Below are positions 7,819-18,633 of a DNA stretch of 36,801 nucleotides, piece after piece. Position 1 is the stretch's first letter. Every line of letters starts with the position of its first letter. The DNA comes from Gracilaria caudata (Eukaryota; Rhodophyta; Florideophyceae; Gracilariales; Gracilariaceae), in the NCBI GenBank assembly GCA_030374735.1, contig JASCIV010000157.1, positions 1 to 36,801 of the forward strand, in the 5' to 3' direction. Both the position numbers and the translations under genes were made by a program. Below the pieces are notes generated by a model that saw only the letters and a program-made list of their open reading frames with translations, was not told where the DNA came from and did no database searches.

Positions 7819-9860
7819 ATGAGTTTCCGCAAGAACGGTCGTTCCAAGCCTGGATCAGCGCCTGGCTCTACGGGGCCTTCTGGTTCGTCGACGTTGCCTC
7901 CGACCCAACTGCCACTGCCGCAGGATGTCCTGAAGGTACCAGGTAATGATGCAAAGAAACCGGCTTCCCTGGGGGACTGTTCGTCTAACGGTGCCCCACC
8001 ACTGGCTCAAGGACCGGCTGAACCCGCTCCAGCGGTTGCCTCCGCATCTGCGGTAGAAGCCTTGTCGTCATAGTCCGATGAGTTCACCCTCCGAGAATTA
8101 GAGACCCATGTGCGTATCCTACAGAGTTCGCAGGTCGGCCTGATTCGAGAGATCACGAAACTACGTGCACGATTCGATGAATCGAATGTGCGCGATGTTT
8201 CGGACGACATCCGTGTCTTACGGTTGGATGTTAACCAGGTAATGGAAATCGGCAGAACTGCATGACCAGGCTGCCGAAAGATTGGATCGGATGGCTGCCC
8301 GTTTAGAAACGGTTGAAGAGACTATCATTGCTGGTGCTCCCACTCCGGGTGCCCCGGCCTCCGATGATTCTCGGAAGTCCCACCGTTCTAGTGGTCGCCG
8401 CTTGGGGAAGAAGGTTTAGCTGGAACCAGATTCGCCGTCTGTTTCCTCTGCGTCCGAAGATGATGAACTCCATGGGGAATACTCGACCGACTCGTCGGAA
8501 GATGAAGACGAGCGTCCTCGACGTCGTGCCGCTGATTCGCGGGCTACTGAAGCAACCCAGCCTGTGGGAAAGCGCCGTACGAAGGGACGGAAGCACCTTG
8601 GACTCAAGGAATTAAGACCGATGAATTTACTGTATCGGAAGTTCTTGTCATACGGGTATTATCGGTTGGAGGACACTACCCCTCAGAGGACTCCCCGGGG
8701 GTACCGGTAGGGTGAAGACACACATCAAACAACTCGACGTGATCCTCAAGCTCCATAAGTTCTCGGGATCAGATCCAATTATGGTTTTGGGTTTTTTTGC
8801 CCGTTTTGTTCCGGAAGCCGATACACTTCGGATGAGTGAGGCGCAGGCTCTCGCCGCCCTACCGTACTTTCTAACGGTATTGGCCGAGGCGCAATTCAAC
8901 TCGGTTCTTGGACCGTGTCGTGCCTCCGAAGGAGAGATCACCTGCTACCCTGAAGTAGTACAGTACCTCCTGCGATCTTACGCAACAGGGAACGCTATAC
9001 AGGGTGCGATACTCGCGCTGCAAGACGTTAGACCGAAGCCCGATGAAACGGAGACCGTTTACTCTAAACAGTTGAACCGGCCTTTCCACAGATGTGGTAA
9101 TGTTCATTCCGCAAACGAGCGGTGCACCATGTTTATCGATGGTCTTGACCCCTCGACAAGGACTCTGGTGGCCCGTTTTCGGGAGACCCAACGCCAGACA
9201 ACTTATCTCGAGTTGGTCCGATTCGCCCAAGCCGAAGGGGACTCAGTCCGGGCACGTGCCGGTATCAAGTCGCGTAAGCGTCGCGTCCTTCATTTAGAGG
9301 AGCAGGACTCGTCCTCAAGTTTGTCACGAGATACACCCAGGGAGGGATTTGATAATGTGCATCTGCTGCAGCACGATGCATCTTATCCAACTTCGGAATT
9401 GCCGTCCACGACGGACCCGTCTACCGACGTTTCGGATCCCGCTCTGTATGCTAGAAAGCATGTCCCGGCCTTGCCGGTGCCACACTCTGGTGGATTTAGA
9501 AACCAACGCCCTAGTTGGAGAGACCCGAACACTCTACGACAGGAACGCCGACCGCTTCCAGCAGATGTCCTTCGCAGGTTGATATGCCATATTTGCGACA
9601 AATATGGACACATCTCTACGAATTGTGTCATGCCCATTCGGGAGATGCCGAACGTTATCGGAAATTATGAGTCGCTAACTCCTGAAGAACAGGCGGGAGT
9701 CCCCGCCACTTCGTATTTGCGTGCAAAGGCGGATCAGACCCGCTCAGTTGCGGACGCAGCGCCTCAAGCAGAGAACCTTCAACCACCTCGTGGTGGACAA
9801 GCAGCCACATCTGCGGGATCGTCGAATCCGCAGAATGGCGGTGAAGCTCAGAAAAACTGA
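7819..9860 (+). pseudogene. gag: gag polyprotein of gypsy element
   Basis: Gag builds the virus-like particle and binds element RNA. The ATG at 7819 opens a Pro/Ser/Ala-rich N-terminus stopped by TAG at 8071; the frame continues as coiled-coil-like sequence (RELETHVRILQ) to about 8268, then shifts frame (AELHDQAAERLDRMAARLE) with an acidic patch (SSEDEDERPRRR). The main capsid-nucleocapsid part, 8712-9860 (382 residues), is open and ends in a zinc knuckle C-x2-C-x4-H-x4-C (residues 292-305, CHICDKYGHISTNC at 9585-9626). The knuckle is intact, but the two stops and two frame changes upstream make the gene non-functional. Confidence 0.82.
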
Positions 9861-9862
9861 GT

Positions 9863-10616
9863 TTGGGAGCCTCCTGTAAAGGAGAGGTGCCCTCGACATT
9901 GAGGTTGGAGGCGCCAAAGGCTGCGAGGCCTCGGTCCCCGGTCACTGTCCTTACAAAGGAAATGGCCAAGAATGACGTGGACTCAGAACACCTTGCTGTT
10001 CTTCGTCGTCCGTGGATACGGTTTAAAAATCACCAGTTCCCGGAAAGAGTCCTTGTCATGGCTAAACGAAAGTAAAAAAGTTTATGCCGACCTAGGTGTT
10101 CCAGACCAGTATATGGTTCGTCAATTGTCCGTTCTTGATACGGGCGCTGGTCCAAATTTCTTGGTTGAATCTCTATTGCCTCCGCAAGTGCGGTCTCGTA
10201 TGCGTTCGGCCCCGCCGATCGATATCGCTGATGCGAACAACAGACCACTTTCAACTGTGGGAGTGATAGACCTCATCGTGAGGATTGGCAGATGTGTTGT
10301 CCAGCTTGATTTCCTGGTTGGCCAAAAGTTGGCTGCACCGATGATTCTCGGATGCGACTTCTGCGACCGTTTCGTCGACGCAATTCGACCACGGGACAAG
10401 ACCGTCGAAATGGTGGACGGGAATACTGTACCGATTGTTCGGAAACCGCTACGACGAGCGCTCAAGAAGCAAGTGTCGTTACCTATTGCCCAGCAACCAC
10501 TGGAGAAGAATCGTCCTTCGACGAAGCTCCGAGTTGCTCAGTCGGTTTGTATTTCCCAGCAAGCACAAACCTTGTTTCGTGTATCATCCGCGACTCACCG
10601 TCTGCAAACGGTTTAA
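9863..10616 (+). pseudogene. Aspartic protease region of gypsy element
   Basis: Retropepsin that would process Gag-Pol. The frame 9972-10616 contains the catalytic signature LDTGAGPNF near 10134 and a later MILGCDF (near 10341), the expected pair for the active-site loop and C-terminal strand. The preceding sequence (9863-10075) is open in another frame and appears to be the true upstream part, so a frameshift lies around 10020-10080. It lies after gag in normal order. Confidence 0.75.
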
Positions 10617-10827
10617 CCGTTACCACTCCTTTACGAAAGGTCTCAATTGGCCGTTGCAAACGGAATTGTACTCGTGGAGCCCGAGAAACCCTTTAGGGTA
10701 TTGGTGGCAAACTTCAGCCCTGTCCAACAGCGGTTGGTGAAAAACCAAGTAATTGGTTCTATGCTCCCACACCCGGTGGCCCTCCTGCCGACACAGGTCT
10801 CAGCTGCCGATGTTCTCGGAATTCGCG

Positions 10828-10837
10828 NNNNNNNNNN
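10828..10837. other. Assembly gap, ten Ns
   Basis: Ten consecutive N between protease and RT of the gypsy element. True length and content are unknown, so frame relations across it cannot be judged. Confidence 0.99.
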
Positions 10838-10922
10838 GGGGGTCGGGGCGGAAGCATACTGAATCGCCTTCAGCTTCAGTCGCTGTTGAACCGAAATCTT
10901 CGGATGAGTCGGTTGCACCGAC

Positions 10923-10994
10923 CTCGTCGGGAGAGAATACCCCAATCTCGTCGGGAGAAGCAGTACCGAACTCGTCGGGAGAAAAACCAGTGTC
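10923..10994 (+). repeat. 24-bp tandem repeat, three units, in pol linker
   Basis: CTCGTCGGGAGA recurs at 10923, 10947 and 10971. Each 24-bp unit encodes eight residues of the form SSGE plus variable positions, giving a flexible acidic linker between protease and RT. Confidence 0.75.
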
Positions 10995-11756
10995 AACTGG
11001 AACGGAGAAGAAGGATCCTGTTGACGAGCTCCAGTCCCTGGACTTTACCCATGTTCCTGGGACGCACTGTGTAAAGCTACGGGAAATGTTGCGTGAATTC
11101 ACGTCCATGTGGGACGGTTTCCTTGGTAAGATTGGGATCACCGAACATGGGATTGATTTGCTTCCGAGTACTCCTCCGATTTCACAGAACCCTTACAGGT
11201 CGGGACCGACAGCTCGGGAGGAAGAGAAGACCCAAGTGAAGAAAATGCTCCGGGCTGGTGTAATTGAACCGGCTCAATCTCCATGGGCCTCACCCGTGGT
11301 ACTTGCTCTCAAAGCTGATGGGTCTTGGCGTTTTTGCATTGACTACAGCAACGCGGTCACCGTCAAAGACGTATATCCCATCCCGAGAATGGACAAATGT
11401 TTTGACTCGCTGGGAAGCGCGAGATTGTTCTCGACCCTTGATGCGAACTGGGGATATTGGCATGTCCCAGTCAGGGAAGAAGACCGTGATAAGAGGGCTT
11501 TTGTGTGCCATCAAGGCCTCTACCGATTTAATCAGATGCCGTTCGGTCTTACGAACGCTCCTGCTACTTTCCAGCATGCGGTAGATATTTTGCTTGCCCG
11601 CTTCAAATGGAAGACTTGCCTGGTCTACCTGGACGATATCATTGTATTTTCTAGGTCTCTGGACGAACACTTGAACCATGTCAGGGAAGATATGCGAGTC
11701 CTACGAGATGCAGGTATTACATTGAAGTTGAAAAAGCGTGAGTTCTTACCGAAAAT

Positions 11757-12420
11757 GTGAAGTACCTCGGACATAGCATCCGTCCGGGACGGTTGCCGAT
11801 TGACGAAGCTCGGATCAAATCCCTCAAGGAGGCCAAACACGCGACTACGCAGACGGAACTCCGATCTTTTCTCGGTCTTTGCAATGTCTACCGACGCTCG
11901 CGGAAATTGCGGCTCCTCTCAACGAACTCCTTCGCAAAGGACAACCAGCTCAGCTGGAACCGTTCGATGACCTTAGATCAAGGGATTCTCGACTCTCGTG
12001 GGAGCAGTGACTTCGCAGCCGATTCTCGCTTTACCGAAACTCGGATTACCGTACACTGTCGAAACGAATGCAAGCGACGTCCAGATTGGATGTGCTTTGT
12101 TCCAGACCACAGAAAGTGGAGAACGTCTTCCAATTGGTTTTTGGTCAAGAAGCCTCAACGTGCATGAGAGGAATTACTCAGTACCCGAGAAGGAATGCCT
12201 CGCCGTTGCTTGGTCGTTACAGACCCTGTGAGCTGACCTCATGGGGAATCATTTTGTCGTCAATATCGATCATTCGGCTCTCGGCTGGCTCATGTCGATT
12301 GCGGAACCATCGGGCCGCCTGATGCCGTGGAGACTCCGGTTGTCCGAGTTTACTTTCGACATCCGGTATAAGAAGAGACTCCTGAACACTCAAGCTCACG
12401 AGCTATCCCGCTTGCCTACG
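11757..12420 (+). pseudogene. pol: RT connection and RNase H of gypsy element
   Basis: Begins with RT thumb/connection sequence (KYLGHSIRPGRLP, LRSFLGLCNVYRR), then several frame changes between about 11895 and 12000. RNase H follows: VETNASDVQIGCALFQ, PIGFWSRSL, ERNYSVPEKECLAVAWSL, a TGA at 12229-12231, then NHFVVNIDHSALGWL and AHELSRLP. RNase H would remove the RNA template. The usual first catalytic Asp (TDAS) is Asn here (AAT at 12067-12069), and the TGA would cut the domain in two. Confidence 0.82.
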
Positions 12421-13500
12421 AACGCGGAAACTGCACCAGTGGACGACCTAGACATACAATGTTTTATCATGGAAGAATACGACAGTGATACCGATGATAA
12501 TTCGGAAGGTTGGGGCATTTATGACTTGGTCTTAGCCGCGTCTGATGCGGAAGCTGTATCGGGATCGTTTGTACCCATAACGTCGGAAGAACTGATCTGG
12601 GAACAGCACACGGACCCTCTGTGCCAACAGATTCGTGCCCGTTTGAACAGTGGAGCTCAGTTGCCCTTTGTCACAAACGACCAAGGATATCTTGTCCGAA
12701 CGGTCGGAAACACCCGACAAATTGTGGTACCTCACTCGTTACAATCTCGAGTATTGCACTTATCACACTATGCGAAAGTATTGGCCCACCCTGGCGGAAG
12801 GAAGTTGTACTACACTCTTCGTCTGGACTTTTACTTGCCCGCGACGGCGTTCGACGCATATTCCACTTCGCGTGGATGCGCGCAATGCGCGAAGAACCGC
12901 GTGAAACTGCGAGAGTACTCCAAGCAATTGGTACTCTTTTCCGCAAGGGCCCCGCTCGAGTTTTTCGCGATTGATATACTCGGCGAGTTCGTCCGAACAC
13001 GTCTGGGAAACCGGTTTCTACTAGTTATTACAGACCGCTTCTCTAAGTTAGTGTGGACGGCACCTCTGAAGAAGATCACCGCTGCAGCGGTCGCGGAAGC
13101 TTTTGTTAACCATTGGGTTCTCGCCTATAGACCACCGATTGACTTGCTATCGGACAATGGACCGCAATTCACAGAAAAATTCTTCCAGGACGTATGTCGT
13201 ATATTGGACATCAAGACCTGGTTCACTACCACATATCATCCGCAAGGAAACGAACAAGTGGAAAGATTCAGCCGCACGATGCTCAATGCATTACGCACAT
13301 ATGTTGCGGAACATCCAAATGAGTGGGATCTTTACACCGATGCGGTGACCTACGCCTACAATACTCAGGTACATCGTACTACGAAGATCTCGCCGTTCGA
13401 GTTAGTACTGTCGCGTGTTCCACCATCTGTGCTAATCGAACCCCAACCTACGTTGGACAAGTATCCTTCACCCCCGTTTACACAGGGACGCCTGGCGTGA
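12421..13500 (+). pseudogene. pol: Integrase of gypsy element
   Basis: Inserts the cDNA into host DNA. Zinc domain: H176 and H183 with C213 and C216 (numbered from the ATG-aligned frame at 12241). Catalytic core: D245 (FFAIDILG), D305 (LLSDNGPQF) and E341 (HPQGNEQVERF), spacing D-35-E as expected. The core is open and looks undamaged, but the frame runs into a stop at 13498-13500 just before the C-terminal part, which continues in another frame. Confidence 0.88.
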
Positions 13501-13800
13501 ATGGCTCAAGAAGATAGTACCCGAAGTTGGGAAGAACCTACAGAAGGCGCAGGCCGCATAAAAGTGGAATTTCGACGCCAAAGTCCGGCGCAATGCCCCA
13601 GAGATCAAGGAAAATACTTATGTCCTTCTCCGTAAAGAGCACTATAACCCCGAAAAGAAGAAAAGACACAAGCTCCCTCCGATCACCGATGCTCCTTATA
13701 GGGTTGTTTCAGTTACCGATTCAACGGTTTTCCTTAATTTCAAGGGAGAACAAGAGCGCTTTCCGCGTGATCGCTTATCGCCGGCACGTTTGCCGGATGC
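13496..13800 (+). pseudogene. pol: Integrase C-terminal GPY/F-like region
   Basis: Continues integrase in a new frame: DAWREWLKKIVPEV, TAA at 13559-13561, then KWNFDAKVRRNAPEIKENTY and APYRVVSVTDSTVFLNF with RFPRDRLSPARLP. This resembles the GPY/F module that follows the core in chromoviruses. The stop and frame change show decay. Confidence 0.65.
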
Positions 13801-15330
13801 TCAGGTTTCGTTACCGAGGCAGTCGGATGGAGCCCCGCCTACGTCTGGTGACGTCGCCAACGTAGACTCGCCCACGCGCCACCCAGTTCTCCAGCGTCCT
13901 GACCGCAGTCTTTCCGATTTACCTACTGTATCGGAGGATAACCGGCGAATTGGGACTGCCGCTCATGTTCGAACTCGGATTGCACCCGTCTCAAGGATTC
14001 TGACACCCAGTACCGCCGCCCAGGTTAAGGGGGGGGAGGGGGATGTTGATTCGCCTTTTCCGCCGTTGCCTGCGGAGTCCGCTCTGCGGAATGCTGGCCC
14101 ATCACGGGACGTGTTACCGATCGCATCGGACTCTGACGATAACGCAGCTAGCGCTCGGGACGTTGGAATTACGGATAAAGGACTGCTGTTGCGGAAGGAA
14201 ACAGCGGAAAGAAGCTACTCCAGCTCGACTACAGAACCTGAGTCGCGGGATCCTACCCGCTCAAGGGATGATGCTCAGAGCCTACGGGACTTGACGCACG
14301 CAAACGTGTTATAACCGTAGACGTTACGGACGACGCACCGCTGTTGCGGAGAGAGGACGGTACAGAGCGCAGTGCTACTGACGACAGGACAGAGCCTGGT
14401 ACGAAACCGAGTCGTTCTCGGGAGGTACAGCCGGAAGCATCGGATCGTGACGCGCGCGCAGTGTCCGCGGCCGAAACCGTTAATGCTACGGATGAAGCAC
14501 CGCCGACGTGGGGAACGCGGACGACACACTGTACCCCTGATGACAGGAGGACTGGGAACCGGGAAGAGTTGCGCAAGAGAACCGGAGATCGGGAGAAGTT
14601 GGTCATGAACACGGAAGTCCGGAGAAGCAAGCTGTCGTGAAGGACCGTTCACTAACGGCTGACCGATACTTGGGAAGTTGGAGGAGCTCATTGAATGAGC
14701 ATAACGTCGAGATGACGGAGGATCCCCGTTCGAGGGGAGTGCACGAGCGAAACACGTGGAGTGGACGTGCACCAGCCACGCCGGGAGACACAGAAGCGCG
14801 CAGCGCGCGACAACTGTCCCGCACCGTGGGAGACCGGCCTCCAGCGGAGATGAAAATGCACGAGCCAATCTTGGCGTTGCAACGGACACGCGCCGGTTCA
14901 AATTCGGAAATTCCGTAAATAACACGGCACACCACGGCGCCCAAGATACTGGCCATTCACAGGCCGCGCACCACGGTGAAACGCCGCCACGGCACGTGAC
15001 CGAGCACCGCACGCTCGGCAACCGCAACGCGGAGTCTTCACCGTCACGACGGATAACCTCAACAAAGCCGAGGAAGCTGGCAGTCCCGGACGACTGGAAC
15101 CGGATAAAAGCCAGAAGAATGTGGAAAGAGACCCCATCCGAGGAGACGTAACCCTCGAGGGAACGCCCTGGTCAATTCAAGAAGCGATACCTGGCGTGCA
15201 GGACGCCCTACCGTCATCACGGAAACTCGTCACGAGCGCTAATGACCGCGCCCGCGGAGGGACTCCAACGACCTCTGGAGATGGGACACGAGCGATACCG
15301 CGCAAGGAGCGGGAAGTCTTCGACCAGAAG
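13801..15330 (+). pseudogene. Long low-complexity linker before the chromodomain
   Basis: About 1.5 kb rich in Pro, Ser, Thr, Asp, Arg and Glu codons, open in stretches in changing frames (13790-14314, 14344-14640, 14637-14918). Phrases such as TDDAPLLRRED and TDKGLLLRKET recur as diverged repeats. In most chromoviruses the chromodomain follows integrase closely; here a long, probably disordered segment separates them. No enzyme motif is seen. Confidence 0.5.
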
Positions 15331-15528
15331 TTCGTGGTAGACCGTATTGTGAGTCACGGAAAGGACTCTGACGGAGAGCTACTTTATCGTGTCGGTTGGT
15401 ACGGTTTTCCCCCTGAAAGGGACACTCACGAGCTGATTGAGCACCTTTCTCGATCAAAGGTTCTACAGTACCAGCGTCGAACATGGACTACGATACCAGC
15501 CACGCTGGACAACGCCCAGGTGGGCTGA
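15331..15528 (+). CDS. Chromodomain at the Pol C-terminus
   Basis: Open frame 15121-15528; the chromodomain is at residues 71-120: FVVDRIVSHG, LLYRVGWYGFPPE, DTHELIEHL, VLQY. Likely aromatic cage positions are F71, W93 and F96, equal to Y/W/Y of HP1 in type. TWEP, usual in the family, is THEL here. In chromoviruses this domain is thought to steer integration to marked chromatin. The stop is at 15526-15528. Confidence 0.75.
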   Translation, partial: FVVDRIVSHGKDSDGELLYRVGWYGFPPERDTHELIEHLSRSKVLQYQRRTWTTIPATLDNAQVG

Positions 15529-15622
15529 CCATCCACCGACTCTATGGAGCGTGACCGTCTTATGACGGAGATCACCGCATGTGCGGACGCAGAACGCTAA
15601 TGCGGATATACCGCGATATTGC

Positions 15623-15691
15623 GGAAGAAGAAGAGAAGAAGAAGAGGAGAAGAAGAAGAAGAGAAGAAAACGAAGAAGAAGAATAAGAAGG
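15623..15691 (+). repeat. Internal purine (GAA/GGA) tract
   Basis: 48 purines in a row (15623-15670), then nearly pure AG to 15691, on the sense strand. It is a simple repeat of GAA/GAG units just after the chromodomain. It could act as a second plus-strand primer site, but that is speculation. Confidence 0.8.
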
Positions 15692-15949
15692 CACAAGTCT
15701 CGGTCTCGAGGACCACCGGCAGCAAGCCGGAACAGTTTACCACAACTAGTGGGGGAACGCGTCTTCCGTACTACCCTACTAGTTACCACAAGTCAGGTGG
15801 AGGCGAACCCATCCTGGGAAGTCCCCTTTACTTGGAGCCAGGAATGCCCCCACTCTTGGGGAAATACTGTGCGACGATCGCATTGAGCTGCGCCAAGTCC
15901 GTCACCGTATCGGGCACGGACACACCGTTTCGACGGAGGAAGTCGCGAA

Positions 15950-17603
15950 TCACCCCCGCATGCTGATCAGTGCTCGCGCCACGCGGCCGGTGATAACCGG
16001 AGTGGGACCCAACTGCGGGCTAGCCTGCTCAACCGGTGCTCCGGAGGTTCCGACATCTGCACTCTCGGTGTTACCCGTCCCGATGTTGTCGGTTATGTCG
16101 ATCCCGGCGATCGGACTGTCACCCTCGGCCATGGGATTTCCCTCTTCTTTGTGAATTTCGTCGTCATCCTCGTCGCTCCCCTCGACGAATACAGAGCCTT
16201 GGGGATAGCCCTCAGGCATTTCCAGTCGATTGCGTCTTCGCTCCCGGCCTCAGCTGCGGTCATTAGCTCCCAGTTCCATGGGTCTACGTAAATGATGTCG
16301 CGAGCATCGACGCCACGCCCCGGAGAGCGGTCCCAAAGCCGACGTACACCATCGGAAACCAGCCCCGCGGGAACGCGGTCCCACTCGATCAACTCGATAG
16401 TGTCGAGCATGCCGTTCACCTCCCGCGCTGCGGATAGGTCCGAGTACATCGGCAAGGTCAAGACCGCGTATGGAGTTGCGGAGCAGAGGTGGAATATACC
16501 ACAAGCGGGAGCGGTCATAGGCCTCCCAGGGGAAGAACGCCGCAACGCGGACAGCCCACTCGGTGGCCACGATACTCCACAGACCGCGATGCGGATTGTT
16601 CATCAGCCGAGACCTGATATACGTGATGCCCGGGGGAAGCTCAACGTTGCACCCACGAGGGACTTCGACCGCAGGCCAGAATTCTGGAAGCGGAACATAC
16701 CGCCCATGGCGGGCACGCGCGGCGAGACGTTCGATTCGCAACACTGGTATGGCACCAGAAACCCGAAGCCGGACCTCCACATCCGTTCTTGTCGGAGGTT
16801 CTCAAAGAACTCGTACGGCAAGGACCTGCAGAGATACCGGAATTCAGCCCGGAAAATCGGACGTGTTCAGAGGAGGAGTTCCTAATATAGTTCGAAAGTT
16901 TCCGCAAAGCGGTCGAGGTCCTCCAATGCGGCAGCAAGACGATCCCCGTACAGGGCTTCACCTTAAGTACGGTACATGGCAACATCGAACCCGTACACGG
17001 AAGGGACCGGATGTTCGTTCGGAGCTCGCAGCTGACGTGCGTATCCAGGCCGTGCCATTTCGCTTCGCGCGAAGGCTTCGAATTCGTTAGCCTCCCACCA
17101 AATGCTGGAGGAGAAACCGCAATGCGGGCTAACCAGTCCCAGGACCGAACAACGCTGACTGGAAGCCCACCGGGAAGGATCCCATCGGGGGCATACGAGT
17201 CCATTAACTGGAGAGTCTGGACTGTTTCCAGTAGGAACCAGGGAGCCTGGGTAAAATCACCGCTGTGTCGCTGCGGAATCCTAATGCGCAATGCCCCATA
17301 TGTCGGCTATCTACTTGCAGTAGTCAGAAAGGATGACGCGGATGCCGCGCCCCAATCTCCCGTCATACTGGGTCCACTCAAGCGTCTCGGAATCCCTTCC
17401 GTGTCGAACACGGATGCAGTCGGAGTCCTCGCGACTTGACGTAGAGGTACGGAGCGGAACCGGGGATATACCGGAGTGTTCGACGCTGTCATCCGGGCAG
17501 TCTCGGTATTTCGCGGAGTGCGCGCAGACGGAGGACCGTTGTACGGATACCGCGGAGGTTGCGGAGGATCGCCGGCACAGCCGGAGCCGTCACTGTGTTG
17601 CAT
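15950..17603 (-). pseudogene. Decayed antisense gene inside the gypsy element
   Basis: On the strand opposite to gag-pol, protein-like sequence extends from an ATG at 17601-17603 (MQHSDGSGCAGDPPQPPRYP, Pro-rich start) to a stop at 15950, in several frames. Convincing blocks: MDSYAPDGILPGGLP and WDWLARIAV (about 17100-17220), GDRLAAALEDLDRFAETFEL (about 16880-16960), YVPLPEFWPAVEVPRGCNVELP and WSIVATEWAVRVAAFFPWEAY (about 16500-16700), MYSDLSAAREVNGMLDTIEL and IIYVDPWNWELMTAA (about 16260-16450), then an acidic tail (EGSDEDDDEIHKEEG). Frames change at least four times and a few stops occur. I recognise no family. Position between pol and the 3' LTR matches the antisense accessory frames reported for some plant LTR elements. 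Sense frames here lack comparable composition. Confidence 0.55.
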
Positions 17604-17771
17604 AGTGTCAGGTGTGCTGGGCGCTGTGGGTGTCGTGGTGGATGTTGGAGAGTTTAAAAGACCAAAAGGAGTTGCTGGACATCCGATGATTCGGTGGAAG
17701 CGTCCGGGACGACCGGCTTATAAACCCTCATGGTGGGCGTGATTTCCGAACTTGGTCGGTCGCTACCGCCT
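17604..17771. other. Spacer before gypsy polypurine tract
   Basis: Short non-coding stretch upstream of the start of the antisense gene. If that gene is real, its promoter would lie here or in the 3' LTR. Confidence 0.4.
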
Positions 17772-17782
17772 AAGGGGGGGGA
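17772..17782 (+). promoter_or_regulatory. Polypurine tract of gypsy element
   Basis: AAGGGGGGGGA directly abuts the TG start of the 3' LTR, the expected plus-strand primer position. Confidence 0.9.
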
Positions 17783-18628
17783 TGTAGAGCAAAACGACAT
17801 CTGTGGGGAAGGGCTCAATGTCTCATAATGTCGGTGTCCGCTCGGCGGCATCTTCCTCACTATATGAGGTTCTATTTCGTTACTTGGCCCTATTAGAGAT
17901 ATACCTGAGAAGGGCAGGAATGGTGTCCACGTGTGGTGCTTTACCGGATGACCGGATGCGCCGTGGCAAGGCGAGCCACGGGTGATACGTGTAGAGGCTT
18001 GGCCGGCGTGCCGGAATAATTAGAATATTTCAATTAATTCTTCTATTGACCGCATATAGGTGGCGGCACCCGCCGCCACCCTACGGAGTAAACGCCCCAA
18101 GAGGGATCCCGCCCAGAGCCTTGGCTCCAGTTTTTCCGTTGTCGGACGGTGCTACTACGTCACAGAGTCAACCACCGGCATTCCGGACTAACTATTCTCC
18201 CTCGACCATTCAGGAGGAACTACCTGTAAGCTACGGTCTATTATTGTTGTTTTCCTTTGTTTATTGTTCTGTTTCCGTTGTACGGTCTTCGTTTTCTTCG
18301 CCCTTCAGTGCAGGTTATTCCGGTTACTTGTCGGTATAATTCCGACACACGTGAGTCAGTGCCACGACTGTGCGGCTCACATTCCCCTTTCATTCGCTTA
18401 TTGCGGTACTTTACCGATTTCCTCGGTGGAACCACTACGTGGACTGATCTACCCTACCCTCGTTTGTTTCGCAGAATTGGGATTGCAGGAGTTACGCCCG
18501 GCACGTATAATCTCTAACGAAGGGTCCTTTCTCTGTGCTACCTTTCCAGAGAGCACGGGTTGAACACCGTGGGTGTTTTTCCGCGAGCGCAGTCGGTTGT
18601 CCTTCCGTCCCAGACGGTTTGCACTACA
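17783..18628 (+). repeat. 3' LTR of gypsy element (846 bp)
   Basis: Begins TGTAGAGCAAAAC and ends TTTGCACTACA, followed by CGCAG. It lacks 37 bp present in the 5' LTR; the gap falls between two copies of a TTCGC/CGC-like word. The GC hairpin is kept at 18059-18080. Confidence 0.92.
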
Positions 18629-18633
18629 CGCAG
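18629..18633. repeat. Target site duplication of gypsy element, right copy (CGCAG)
   Basis: Identical to 6714-6718. After it the interrupted gag of the outer element resumes in frame. Confidence 0.88.

Larger units (their letters stand above)
10753..11760 (+). pseudogene. pol: Reverse transcriptase of gypsy element
   Basis: Frame with RT hallmarks in order: GVIEPAQSPWASPVV, WRFCIDYSNAVT, DVYPIPRMD, STLDANWGYW, QMPFGLTNAPATFQ and the catalytic YLDD at 11626-11637. It copies element RNA to DNA. Conserved catalytic aspartates are present. The region contains the ten-N gap near its start, a Ser-rich repeat linker, and ends in a +1-type frameshift just before 11760, after which ENVKYLGHSIRPGRLP continues in the next frame. 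Confidence 0.88.
6719..18628 (+). mobile_element. Ty3/gypsy chromovirus LTR retrotransposon, 11.9 kb, degenerate
   Basis: LTRs at 6719-7601 and 17783-18628 begin TG and end CA, with CGCAG duplications outside. A primer binding site follows the 5' LTR by two bases and a polypurine tract touches the 3' LTR. Gene order is gag, protease, RT, RNase H, integrase, chromodomain, which marks a Ty3/gypsy chromovirus. By hand count the LTRs differ at about 63 of 846 aligned sites plus a 37-bp indel, which makes it younger than its host element but old. Several frameshifts and stops disable it. Between the chromodomain and 3' LTR there is an extra 2.2 kb holding a decayed antisense gene. Confidence 0.93.

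Noticed and set aside
14275..15137. Minus-strand frames up to 250 codons opposite the pol linker
   Set aside because: Low-complexity Ser/Arg/Pro composition mirrors the sense-strand linker. They lack the ordered blocks seen in 15950-17603.
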